A stretch of 40,805 nt of DNA from Verrucomicrobiota bacterium. Lineage in GTDB: Bacteria > Verrucomicrobiota > Verrucomicrobiia > Limisphaerales > UBA1100. The position numbers were made by a program, and so were the translations under genes. The stretch lies in NCBI GenBank assembly GCA_028872645.1, contig JAPKDK010000001.1:1-40805 (forward strand), read 5' to 3'. This document shows positions 8,529 to 16,282 of the stretch, piece after piece (positions within the stretch are counted from its first letter, which is position 1; the number at the start of each line of letters is the position of its first letter). Under the pieces are notes generated by a model. It made no database searches. It had not been told where the DNA came from and worked only from the letters and a program-made list of their open reading frames with translations.

Positions 8529-10796
8529 ATGAAACGCACATTGCTAATACTTACCGCGCTTATTTCCCTGCCTGCCTTTGCGGGCAAATGGGATGAGATG
8601 AATTATGGGCAGTACCTTTCGACCTCACTGGAGGTGCCGGGCGCGGGCATTGTCAATAAGGGCATCGCCATCCGCCTCGATGCGGGCGAAGGCGGTGTTT
8701 CCAAAGGCAGCGCGTTCATGTTGTACGACACCGATTTAATGAACTGCGCCGCGGGCTGGACCGGCGGCTTCATCGACTGGCGCGGCATCGCCTTCGACGG
8801 ACGGCACAACGCCCACGCGTCCATCACTGGCGCGCAAGCGTTTGCCAATCCCGTCGGCCCCGGCTGGCGTAGTGTCACGGGCAAGTGGGCCGATGACGCG
8901 CGTGTGAAGGGGTTGGATGAAAAATCTTACGGCCCCCTGCCACGTGCTTGGGCGCATTACAAGGGATTGTACGTGAACGGAAATCGCGTGGTGCTTTCGT
9001 ATACCATCGGCACGCGCGGTGTGTTTGAATCACCATCGCTGCACGGCAAAAATGTTTTCATCCGCAACCTGCACATTGCGCCCGGACAGAGCGAAATTCA
9101 AATGCAAGTGGCGCGTGGCGAAGGCCGTGCGGCTCACTTGGAAGGCGACAAAGATTTGGTGTCAATGCAAACGGGAAAGGACGATGTGATTTGCGCTGCA
9201 GTGTTGGGTGGTTCGGGTTTGTGGGATTTGGCTGATGGCGCGAATCTGCGGCTCCGCATTCCGGCGGCGAACAAAGGGCTCAAATTGCAGGTGCTAATTT
9301 GGCGTGGCCCGCCTGGAGAATTGGATGTGTTGAAAAAGGCAGTCGCCGCCGTGAAAAAAGCTGGCAACCCACCCAATCTCTTGGCGCTGACGATAGGAGG
9401 CAAGGGGAAGTGGAAGCAAACGGTGCAAACCGATATCCGATCCGGTTTGGCGACGGGGCCGTATGCGACGGATACGTTTCAGTTGCCAGAAAAGAATCCG
9501 TGGAAGTCGTGGATGCGCCTCGGTGGCTTTGATTTTTTCAAGGACAACCGGCGCGCGGCGGTTTGCACGTGGCAGGGGGATGTTTGGATTGTCAGTGGGC
9601 TCGACCAACCGAAGGGCAAGCTGACTTGGCGGCGGGTGGCGGCGGGGATGTTTCAGCCGTTGGGGCTCAAAATTGTCGATGAGACGATTTACGTTTGTTG
9701 CCGTGACCAAATCACGCGGCTGCACGACACGAACGACGACGGCGAGATGGATTTTTACGAAAGCTTCAACAACGACCATCAAGTGACCGAGCACTTCCAC
9801 GAGTTCGCGATGGATTTGCAGACGGACGCGGCGGGCAATTTTTATTTTGCCAAGGCCGCACGGCACGCGAAGAGCGGGCTGGTGCCGCATCACGGATCGA
9901 TCATCAAGGTGAGCAAGGACGGAGCGAAGAGCTGGCGCATCGCCAATGGCTTCCGTGCGCCCAATGGCGTGACGGTGAACGGCGACGGCACATTTTTTGC
10001 CAGCGATCAGGAAGGCCACTGGACGCCGAAGAACCGCATTAATCTCATCCGCAAGGATGGTTTTTACGGCTACATGGGCTCGTACGTGCCGGGTCGTGAC
10101 CCGTCGAAGTATGACCCGCCGGTGGTGTGGATTGCCAAGAACGTCGACCGCTCGCCCGCGCAACAGCTTTGGGTGACCAGCGACAAGTGGGGCCCACTGA
10201 AAGGCTCGCTGATTAATTTAAGCTACGGCACCGGTCGACTGTTCACCGTGCCGTACGAGATGGTTGATGGCATCCCGCAGGGCGGGGTGGCACAACTGCC
10301 CATTGCCGAGACTCCCACCGGCGTGATGCGCGGGCGGTTTCATCCGGTTGACGGTCAGCTCTACGCCTGCGGACTCTTTGGCTGGGCGGGGAACAAGTCG
10401 CGCCCCGGCGGATTTTATCGTTTTCGCTACACCGGTAAGCCGCTGCATGTGCCGGTGAAATATTCGGTCAGCAAAAAAGGCGTGTCGCTAACTTTCAGCG
10501 AATCGCTTGACCAGGAAACCGCCAGCAACTCCGACAGCTTCGCTGCCGAGATGTGCAATTACCGCCGCACCGCCGGCTACGGCTCACGCGATTATCTCGT
10601 CAGCGATCCCAAAAAGCAGGGCCGCGACAAACTGGAAATCACCCGCGCCAAGCTTAGTGCCGATGGCCGCACCGTGCTGCTCCAAATTCCCAAGCTGCAG
10701 AAGTGCATGACCCTGCGCATTCAATACAACCTCAAGGGCGCGAAGGGCGAAACCGTGAAATCAGAAATTAACTGCACGGTGAATGTGTTGAAGTAG
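8529..10796 (+). CDS. Secreted DUF6797-like / beta-propeller dehydrogenase-like protein
   Basis: 755 residues from ATG 8529, which places MKRTLLILTALISLPAFA at the N-terminus as a signal peptide; the upstream in-frame ATG at 8499 would add ten charged residues. Residues about 20-190 form a domain resembling DUF6797 (MLYDTDLMNCAAGWTGGFID, then VVLSYTIGTRGVFE). Residues about 330-640 form a six-bladed propeller like those of PVC 'membrane-bound dehydrogenases' (sorbosone/glucose dehydrogenase-like): RLHDTNDDGEMDFYESF, EFAMDLQTDAAGNFYF, GFRAPNGVTVNGDGTFFASDQ. A beta-rich C-terminal domain follows. No haem-c motif is present. An oxidoreductase acting on sugars with a soluble quinone is the usual inference for the fold, but cofactor residues cannot be confirmed. 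It converges tail to tail with trhO, 3 bp apart. Confidence 0.87.
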   Translation: MKRTLLILTALISLPAFAGKWDEMNYGQYLSTSLEVPGAGIVNKGIAIRLDAGEGGVSKGSAFMLYDTDLMNCAAGWTGGFIDWRGIAFDGRHNAHASITGAQAFANPVGPGWRSVTGKWADDARVKGLDEKSYGPLPRAWAHYKGLYVNGNRVVLSYTIGTRGVFESPSLHGKNVFIRNLHIAPGQSEIQMQVARGEGRAAHLEGDKDLVSMQTGKDDVICAAVLGGSGLWDLADGANLRLRIPAANKGLKLQVLIWRGPPGELDVLKKAVAAVKKAGNPPNLLALTIGGKGKWKQTVQTDIRSGLATGPYATDTFQLPEKNPWKSWMRLGGFDFFKDNRRAAVCTWQGDVWIVSGLDQPKGKLTWRRVAAGMFQPLGLKIVDETIYVCCRDQITRLHDTNDDGEMDFYESFNNDHQVTEHFHEFAMDLQTDAAGNFYFAKAARHAKSGLVPHHGSIIKVSKDGAKSWRIANGFRAPNGVTVNGDGTFFASDQEGHWTPKNRINLIRKDGFYGYMGSYVPGRDPSKYDPPVVWIAKNVDRSPAQQLWVTSDKWGPLKGSLINLSYGTGRLFTVPYEMVDGIPQGGVAQLPIAETPTGVMRGRFHPVDGQLYACGLFGWAGNKSRPGGFYRFRYTGKPLHVPVKYSVSKKGVSLTFSESLDQETASNSDSFAAEMCNYRRTAGYGSRDYLVSDPKKQGRDKLEITRAKLSADGRTVLLQIPKLQKCMTLRIQYNLKGAKGETVKSEINCTVNVLK

Positions 10797-10799
10797 CGG

Positions 10800-11726
10800 T
10801 TACTGCTCCGGCGTTTCAATAAGTTGCCCGATATGTTTTTCGCCGCGTTGGCGGGCGAGGGTTTGTTGGCGTTGGCGTTCTTCGCGGCGGGCTCGTAGTT
10901 CGGGGGTGAGGGCGTCGATGCAGCGGGGGCAGCAGATTCCCGGTTCGTATGCGGGTGAAGCTAAATCCTCCGGCGTGAGCGGCCAACGGCAACCGAAACA
11001 GATTTCACAGGTACCGCGCTCCAAGCCGTGCACAACGGTCACGCGGTGATCGAATACAAAACACTCACCTTCCCACAAACTTTCTTCGGGCTTGGTTTCC
11101 TGTAAATATTTCAGGATGCCGCCTTGGAGGTGATAGACTTCCTCAAATCCTTCCTTGAGCAAATGCGCGGAGGCTTTTTCGCAACGGATGCCGCCGGTGC
11201 AAAACATCGCCACCTTTTGTTTTTTGGATTCGCTGAGATTTTTTTGCACAAACGCATCCCATTCGCCGAAGGCGGCGGTGTTGGGGTTGACGGCGTTTTT
11301 GAATGTGCCCAGCTCCACTTCGTAATCATTGCGCGTATCTATCAGCAGCACATCGGAGTCGCTGATGAGTTCGTTCCAGTCTTCGGGCGCAACGTATTTT
11401 CCGGCGGCCTTGTTGGGGTTTGCGGATGGATCGCCGAGCGTGACAATCTCCGGGCGAATGATGAGGCGCAGCCGGTGGAAGGTTTCGCGTTCAGTTTTAC
11501 ATTCGCGGTGCGGCATGTCGGCAAAGCGCGCATCGCTGCGGATGAACGCCAGCACCGCCCAGACACCGGCCTTTGATCCGGCGATGGTGGCGTTGAGGCC
11601 TTCAGTGGCGAGGATGATTGTACCGAGTACAGAGTGCGTTTTGCATTCGGCTTCCAGCCGCGTGCGGAACTCTTCGCAATCGGGCAGATCAACAAAGCGA
11701 TAAAAGGTAGTGACGGTCTGCGTCAT
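10800..11726 (-). CDS. trhO: tRNA uridine-34 hydroxylase (rhodanese family)
   Basis: 308 residues, the usual length for the YceA/TrhO family. An N-terminal acylphosphatase-like domain (residues 1-100, GTIILATEGLNATIAGS) precedes a rhodanese domain with the catalytic loop FCTGGIRC (Cys176, Cys182). A cysteine-rich C-terminus follows (CEICFGCRWPL, then CCPRC). TrhO catalyses oxygen-dependent hydroxylation of uridine 34 in tRNA, the first step towards 5-methoxyuridine or cmo5U. It is cytoplasmic, unlike all the genes before it in this minus-strand unit, and starts 6 bp after the stop of the propeller-CBM gene, so it is probably read from the same transcript. The gene looks intact. Confidence 0.95.
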   Translation of the reverse strand: MTQTVTTFYRFVDLPDCEEFRTRLEAECKTHSVLGTIILATEGLNATIAGSKAGVWAVLAFIRSDARFADMPHRECKTERETFHRLRLIIRPEIVTLGDPSANPNKAAGKYVAPEDWNELISDSDVLLIDTRNDYEVELGTFKNAVNPNTAAFGEWDAFVQKNLSESKKQKVAMFCTGGIRCEKASAHLLKEGFEEVYHLQGGILKYLQETKPEESLWEGECFVFDHRVTVVHGLERGTCEICFGCRWPLTPEDLASPAYEPGICCPRCIDALTPELRARREERQRQQTLARQRGEKHIGQLIETPEQ

Positions 11727-11732
11727 GCCTCG

Positions 11733-13697
11733 TTAGTTTCGCTCAAGTGTAAGGTTATCGATGTTCGGGCCGCTGGACCCAGTGGACTCGAGGCGGATAT
11801 CGTTTACTCCAGCCTTAAGCGAGGCGGTTGTGGTGAGGGTTTTCCAATTTGTCCAACTGCCGGTGCTTGCGAAAGGAAGAGTCTTGATGATGACTTTTCC
11901 ATTCACCTTGAGTTGTAATGGGCGACTGCCGTCAATCAAAGCATAGCGAAAAATTAGTGTGTGCCCCCCAGCAGATTTGGTTTGGATCAGCCAGTTGAGG
12001 TGTTCGCCGGAGGACGCTTGGAAATCAATATATCCTTTGCCCGTATAGCCACCATTGTTTTTGGCCACTCTGGCCCCGTTTCTCCCAGCTGTTTCGGCCT
12101 CAAAAATTTGTTTTGACTGTGTCAGTGCGTTGGGTTGCGCGACAATAATCTTACTAACCGGTTTAGCTTTAGGAATGCCGACCGTTAAATGAGGGGCCTT
12201 GTTGTCACCATTAGTGAGGCGATTGAGAGTGTAGCAGATAAAGGTGTTAAGCACGGGGTTTTTGTCCATCGCAGTGATGTTTTTCAAATTCAGCTGGTAG
12301 ACATAACCGGGATTAAGTTTCTCTAGATTAATGGAGACAGATTTGCCATCGGATGCGAGCTTGAGGTTCGTCACTTTGATGGGTTCCTTGCCAAGTTGAG
12401 GTGAGCCATAGCTTTGGTGGTACTTATAATAGTAACGCTGGAAAACAAAATTTTCCACGGCGGCCCGTGCCAGTGGTTTGGTAAAGCTGAGTTTAAAGCC
12501 GGTTTGGGTTAGTTTCATGGCTGAAACACTCATTGGGGTTTTTCCGGTCCAAGTGATGCGCTGTAATCCGCTGCCACCCGCCCATGAGAGGTGGGTTTGC
12601 CCAACCCAAAGACTTCCATCCGGGGCGAAAACAAATCTGTGCATACCCCGGTGTAATCCCCCGTTATCAATAAAAGGTAGACAGGCACCCTGAGTTTCGC
12701 CGGCTACTTCGTCGACGAGCACGCGCATAATGCGGGGTTTATTCATCTCGCCCACGAGCAATTGGCCGGCAAAGGGGCCGAATTTTCCTCCGGAGGTATC
12801 GGTGAGCATCTGGGTGGGGCTATTGGCCATGCTGCCTTGCGGGAAAAGCACCGATGCGCGGGTGCGCTTGGCATCAAACTCGGACGGGGACACTTTGAGA
12901 GGGTTGCGGCCTTTTTCCCATGAATCAGTCCAGGCCAGGCTTGCGGGATGCCCATGGAAGTTATTTTCCTTCACATGGAAAAGCTTGCTGGTGCCCAGCC
13001 AATCTCCCTGATTGTCAGTGGCCCACAGTCGTCCTTGCGCATCAAAATTAACTCCGTTGGGGGAGCGAAAGCCGGAAGCGAAAGGGATGGTCTTGCCATC
13101 GGGCGCAATTTTCATGATCCAGCCGCGATAAGGTGTGGCTGAATACATTCGGCCAGAGCCCGCCCTATGGTTCTTGTAAAACTGTTCACGCGTAATGCCG
13201 TAGTGGCGAAATTCACCACGGATTTCCGGGCGAATACTTGCACCACTGGAAGCGAGGTTGAGCCCCACGTAGTAGTTGCCATCCTTGTCACGTGCGGGGC
13301 CGAAGGCGAACTCATGGTAATTGCCGGTCATGCCAAATTGGTCACTGATGGTCTGATAATGGTCAGCCTCGCCATCGCCGTCGGTGTCACGCAGGCGTGT
13401 TAGTTCAGGGCGCTGCATAACGACCAGCGTGTGGTTATCCTCGGCGATAATCCCCAGCGGCTCGTGCAGGCCGTCGGCAAAGAGTTTCCATATTTTTGTC
13501 TTTGGGTTGTAAGTATAGACCTCGCCCCGGTGGAAGCAGGCGGCTAACCGACCATCAGGCAGAAAAGTCAGGCCTCCGATTTGCACGTCCAGTCCCTTGG
13601 GGGCGGGGATGTTCTCGACCTTGTAATAGTCATTGATGCCGGCACCATGAACGGAAAGGTTTGCGAGTAGGGTGAGGATGAAAATTGCGCGCTTCAT
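11733..13697 (-). CDS. Secreted propeller dehydrogenase-like protein with C-terminal CBM
   Basis: 654 residues with a signal peptide (MKRAIFILTLLANLSVHGAG). Residues about 25-390 are a six-bladed propeller related to that of the protein at 8529-10796 (TRLRDTDGDGEADHYQTI, GFRSPNGVNFDAQGRLWATDNQGDW, MHRFVFAPDGSLWVGQ). A beta-rich domain follows (about 395-510), and the last 125 residues look like a carbohydrate-binding module of the CBM6/CBM35 type (FEAETAGRNGARV, GYIDFQASSGEHLNWLI, GVNDIRLESTGSSGPNIDNLTLE). Together they suggest an oxidoreductase targeted to polysaccharide. Unlike its paralogue it has no N-terminal DUF6797-like domain; a related domain is on the upstream cupredoxin protein, whose stop overlaps this start by 4 bp (13694-13697). 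Confidence 0.9.
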   Translation of the reverse strand: MKRAIFILTLLANLSVHGAGINDYYKVENIPAPKGLDVQIGGLTFLPDGRLAACFHRGEVYTYNPKTKIWKLFADGLHEPLGIIAEDNHTLVVMQRPELTRLRDTDGDGEADHYQTISDQFGMTGNYHEFAFGPARDKDGNYYVGLNLASSGASIRPEIRGEFRHYGITREQFYKNHRAGSGRMYSATPYRGWIMKIAPDGKTIPFASGFRSPNGVNFDAQGRLWATDNQGDWLGTSKLFHVKENNFHGHPASLAWTDSWEKGRNPLKVSPSEFDAKRTRASVLFPQGSMANSPTQMLTDTSGGKFGPFAGQLLVGEMNKPRIMRVLVDEVAGETQGACLPFIDNGGLHRGMHRFVFAPDGSLWVGQTHLSWAGGSGLQRITWTGKTPMSVSAMKLTQTGFKLSFTKPLARAAVENFVFQRYYYKYHQSYGSPQLGKEPIKVTNLKLASDGKSVSINLEKLNPGYVYQLNLKNITAMDKNPVLNTFICYTLNRLTNGDNKAPHLTVGIPKAKPVSKIIVAQPNALTQSKQIFEAETAGRNGARVAKNNGGYTGKGYIDFQASSGEHLNWLIQTKSAGGHTLIFRYALIDGSRPLQLKVNGKVIIKTLPFASTGSWTNWKTLTTTASLKAGVNDIRLESTGSSGPNIDNLTLERN

Positions 13698-14716
13698 TTT
13701 CCGTGGGCGTGGTGATGGGTGATGGTAAAGCTTTTGGCTTCTTCACTGGTCAAAGTGGCAACTCCTTGGTTGATTTTCCCCTTTGAGACTTTTGTGTTTT
13801 TCGAGGCGATCGTGATGCGTAGGGGGTAGTTGATATCTGGGATTCGAAAATGACGGGTCAACCCCATGCCCGAGGGCAGGGCGGTGATGCGTTCGTAAAT
13901 ATCAATGTCACCAATGGTGTAGTGGAATTCGGGATGGCCATCGATTTTGCGGTAGCCTTGAAACTGAGGTTTAAAATCAGATGGGGCTTTTTTGTGGAAT
14001 GGGAAATCCTTCGAGCCAGTCCAAAATCTAGTGCCGATTATTTTGGCCAGCCCGTTGCCATTAGCCTTCCAGACGGGCATCGGGTCTACAAAGCCTCCGA
14101 TCCACGCATAACGCAGGTGACAGGTGCCTGCATCCCAACAGTAGGAGACACCGTGGGGAAGGGCTACCGCAATTGCAGCCGGGGAGGCATCAGGCATGAA
14201 GATGCGATACAGGAGCGGTCGGCGATGAGGCCAGGCGTGCAGGTTTTTATTGGCGCTCTGAGCACGGGCCATCGGTGAAACGTTTTGGTCCTGGGCAAGC
14301 TTGGGCATTTTGATGCCCACATACATTGCCCCGTACATGATCAGGCCGTGGCCGGGGAAAGTGCATACGTAGGGGTAGATCCCTTTTGCCTTGGGTGCTT
14401 CGAATTTTAACTCGGCACTTTCATCAGGCTTGAGTACGGGCGTATGCCACAGTACGGCATTGTTCTTGGGGATGTAGTTGGAATCGGGAGGCAAAGTGAT
14501 GGCATCCTGCACGATTTCAAGCCGTTTGCCCGGGGCAATGATGGCGAGATTGTGCGCCATCTCATCAGAATTCTTGAAGGTGAGCACCACCTCCTGCCCG
14601 GGTTGAGCTTCAAAACGCGGTTTGTCGTACTGTAACCCCGGCAAGGTGCCGATGGTGATTTTTAGAGGCGCGGCAGAAAGTGTAATTGCCGCGAATAATA
14701 AAATAAAAAATCGCAT
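13694..14716 (-). CDS. Azurin-like blue-copper protein fused to a DUF6797-like domain
   Basis: 340 residues with a signal peptide (MRFFILLFAAITLSAA). Residues about 18-135 are a type 1 copper cupredoxin. The ligands are visible as His55 (EMAHNLAII) and the loop CTFPGHGLIM with Cys118, His123 and Met127, the same spacing as in azurin. The remaining 190 residues form a second domain (SYCWDAGTCHLRYAWIGGFVD, EFHYTIGDIDIYERI) that resembles the N-terminal domain of the protein at 8529-10796. The C-terminus is His-rich (ITHHHAHGK) and could bind metal. The gene overlaps the propeller-CBM gene by 4 bp. The inferred role is to take electrons from the propeller enzyme in the periplasm and pass them to the respiratory chain. 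Confidence 0.88.
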   Translation of the reverse strand: MRFFILLFAAITLSAAPLKITIGTLPGLQYDKPRFEAQPGQEVVLTFKNSDEMAHNLAIIAPGKRLEIVQDAITLPPDSNYIPKNNAVLWHTPVLKPDESAELKFEAPKAKGIYPYVCTFPGHGLIMYGAMYVGIKMPKLAQDQNVSPMARAQSANKNLHAWPHRRPLLYRIFMPDASPAAIAVALPHGVSYCWDAGTCHLRYAWIGGFVDPMPVWKANGNGLAKIIGTRFWTGSKDFPFHKKAPSDFKPQFQGYRKIDGHPEFHYTIGDIDIYERITALPSGMGLTRHFRIPDINYPLRITIASKNTKVSKGKINQGVATLTSEEAKSFTITHHHAHGK

Positions 14717-14729
14717 GTGATCTTAAAAT

Positions 14730-15722
14730 CTACTTTTCCTGTATCCACACGTTACGGTAGCGCACGGGGTTGCTGTGGTTTTGGAACCAGATAGGTCCGG
14801 GCGTGGCCCCTTCCTTTTGGCCGGCACCCGTCTTGTTTTTGAGTGCATAATCATCGTGGATCAGGATGCCGTTAAGCTTGGCGGTGATGCGGGCCGGGGC
14901 GGTGCGTTTGCCATCCGCATCAAACTTGGCAGTGGTGAAATCCACATCATAGGTTTGCCAGGTGAGCGGTGGGAAACAGGCGTTTACATCCGGATACTTC
15001 TGCTTGTAGAGGCAGCCACAATCATTCTTGGCGGGCGTCATCTCGATGCCGAAGGAATCGAGCACCTGCAACTCATAACGGCGTTGGAGGTAGAGCCCAC
15101 TATTGCCACGGGCCTGGCCGCGGGCAGTGGGCTTGAAGGGGAGTCGGAATTCCACATGCAGTTTGAAGCTTTGGAAATTATCCTTGGTAATGGCACCTTC
15201 CTTCATCAGCCCATCCTTGGTGACCTGTAATTTATCCAGCGAGCCATTGTCTTTGCCCGCAAAGAGCACCTTGGCTCCCTTGGGCGTTTTGGCACCGATG
15301 GTATCCGATTTGCGGATCATCCTGGCAAAGGTGCCGACCTGCTGGTCCCCCTTGGTAGCAATCACCTTGCCATCATTGTAATGCAGCGCAATGGGTGACT
15401 CATCATTGGTAAAGGTGGCCTTGGTCTTGCCTTTGCGTTTTCCCGTGTAGACCCACTTGGTTTGGCCGTCCCAACCTGCGCCGGGTAGACCTCCTTGAAA
15501 AGCTGTGGCCTGAAAAGTGCCTTCTCCCAGTGCCACTATCTGTATTCCGAGCTGGTGGTTGGTTTCCGATCCATCGATTCCTTCACCAGCGTATTCGCCT
15601 TGGATGAGAAAGTCCGGATCTTTCGCCGCCGCCTCGGGCGTTTCATAAGTGAGCTGGCCCTTGGGAGCGGCCACGAGGTTGAAAGCAAAAATGAGTGTGA
15701 GAAATGGGATGAGTTTCTTCAT
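14730..15722 (-). CDS. Secreted DUF1080 (3-keto-disaccharide hydrolase-like) protein
   Basis: 330 residues from the ATG at 15722, which gives a signal peptide (MKKLIPFLTLIFAFNLVAA); the open frame runs 73 codons further upstream but without coding character. The first 125 residues are a beta-rich N-terminal region. From about residue 135 a DUF1080 domain follows, with a concanavalin-like fold recognised by FKLHVEFRLPFK, ARGNSGLYLQRRYELQVLDSFG, TWQTYDVDFTTAKFD and GPIWFQNHSNPVRYRNVWI. Some DUF1080 proteins cleave 3-keto-glycosides made by sugar dehydrogenases. That would fit an operon that also encodes a sugar-dehydrogenase-like propeller and a cupredoxin. It is the first gene of the likely operon, 13 bp before the cupredoxin gene. 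Confidence 0.9.
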   Translation of the reverse strand: MKKLIPFLTLIFAFNLVAAPKGQLTYETPEAAAKDPDFLIQGEYAGEGIDGSETNHQLGIQIVALGEGTFQATAFQGGLPGAGWDGQTKWVYTGKRKGKTKATFTNDESPIALHYNDGKVIATKGDQQVGTFARMIRKSDTIGAKTPKGAKVLFAGKDNGSLDKLQVTKDGLMKEGAITKDNFQSFKLHVEFRLPFKPTARGQARGNSGLYLQRRYELQVLDSFGIEMTPAKNDCGCLYKQKYPDVNACFPPLTWQTYDVDFTTAKFDADGKRTAPARITAKLNGILIHDDYALKNKTGAGQKEGATPGPIWFQNHSNPVRYRNVWIQEK

Positions 15723-15738
15723 GGCTTTGGTGTGGGGG

Positions 15739-15766
15739 ATTGTATCGGAGCGGGCCCAAAAGGCAA
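15739..15766 (-). promoter_or_regulatory. Candidate promoter of the DUF1080-cupredoxin-propeller-trhO operon
   Basis: Read on the minus strand, TTGCCT (15766-15761, four of six -35 positions) is followed after 16 bases by TACAAT (15744-15739, five of six -10 positions). The start codon at 15722 is 16 bases downstream. The position suits the first gene of the four-gene minus-strand unit. Based on consensus match only. Confidence 0.4.
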
Positions 15767-15869
15767 CAGTAGGGAATGGCCACGGAGGAAAAGGGATGAG
15801 GCTAATTTTACGGGTAAGGCTGGAGAAGAGGTCGGCTTTAGGCTCCACTTTAAGATTCACTATAAGTTT

Positions 15870-16181
15870 ATGTTTACTTTCCCGACCGCTCAGGCTGGTG
15901 GCTTCGAGTATGTTGAGAATCCCAATGACAACACGGTACATAGATTTTTAAAAGGTGCTGGATGGCTACCAAGCGAGGCGGGCGAAGTGATCTATCAATA
16001 TGTCTATTCGGTGCCCAACTTTTTCCCATATATATGCAAACATCAGACCGGAGAATTGGGCGCGAGTGAGGTTATGTTTCCCTACGTGCTTGAACCTGAT
16101 TGGATGACAAGTGTCTGGGAAGTTAAGCGTGTTCAAAGGCCCGGGAATATTGAAATCAATCAGGTCGCGTTTCCAACTTGA
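15870..16181 (+). CDS. Doubtful 103-aa ORF, possible remnant
   Basis: An open frame runs from ATG 15870 to 16181. The product (FLKGAGWLPSEAGEVIYQYV, then MFPYVLEPDWMTSVWEVKRV) has a balanced, protein-like composition rich in aromatic residues. It has no signal peptide and no family I recognise, and there is no convincing ribosome-binding site. The frame extends upstream over the DUF1080 gene, so the open length is partly accidental. It may be the tail of a lost gene. An overlapping antisense frame (15966-16310) looks less like protein. Confidence 0.22.
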   Translation: MFTFPTAQAGGFEYVENPNDNTVHRFLKGAGWLPSEAGEVIYQYVYSVPNFFPYICKHQTGELGASEVMFPYVLEPDWMTSVWEVKRVQRPGNIEINQVAFPT

Positions 16182-16282
16182 AAATATATTAGGGAAATGA
16201 AATATGATTAAACAAGAATGTGTACAGCCTCGAATTGATTCTCTAACAGACACAAACTTCTGCTCAATCGATTTTTCACCCA

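Larger units (their letters stand above)
15723..16282. other. 560-bp AT-richer gap between divergent-looking blocks
   Basis: No confident gene is seen. The DUF1080-operon promoter occupies the left edge. From about 15840 the base composition becomes visibly AT-richer than the flanks to the left, and the same character continues through the methyltransferase gene. One doubtful ORF (15870-16181, +) lies inside. No IS ends, tRNA or clear inverted repeats were found by eye. Confidence 0.6.
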
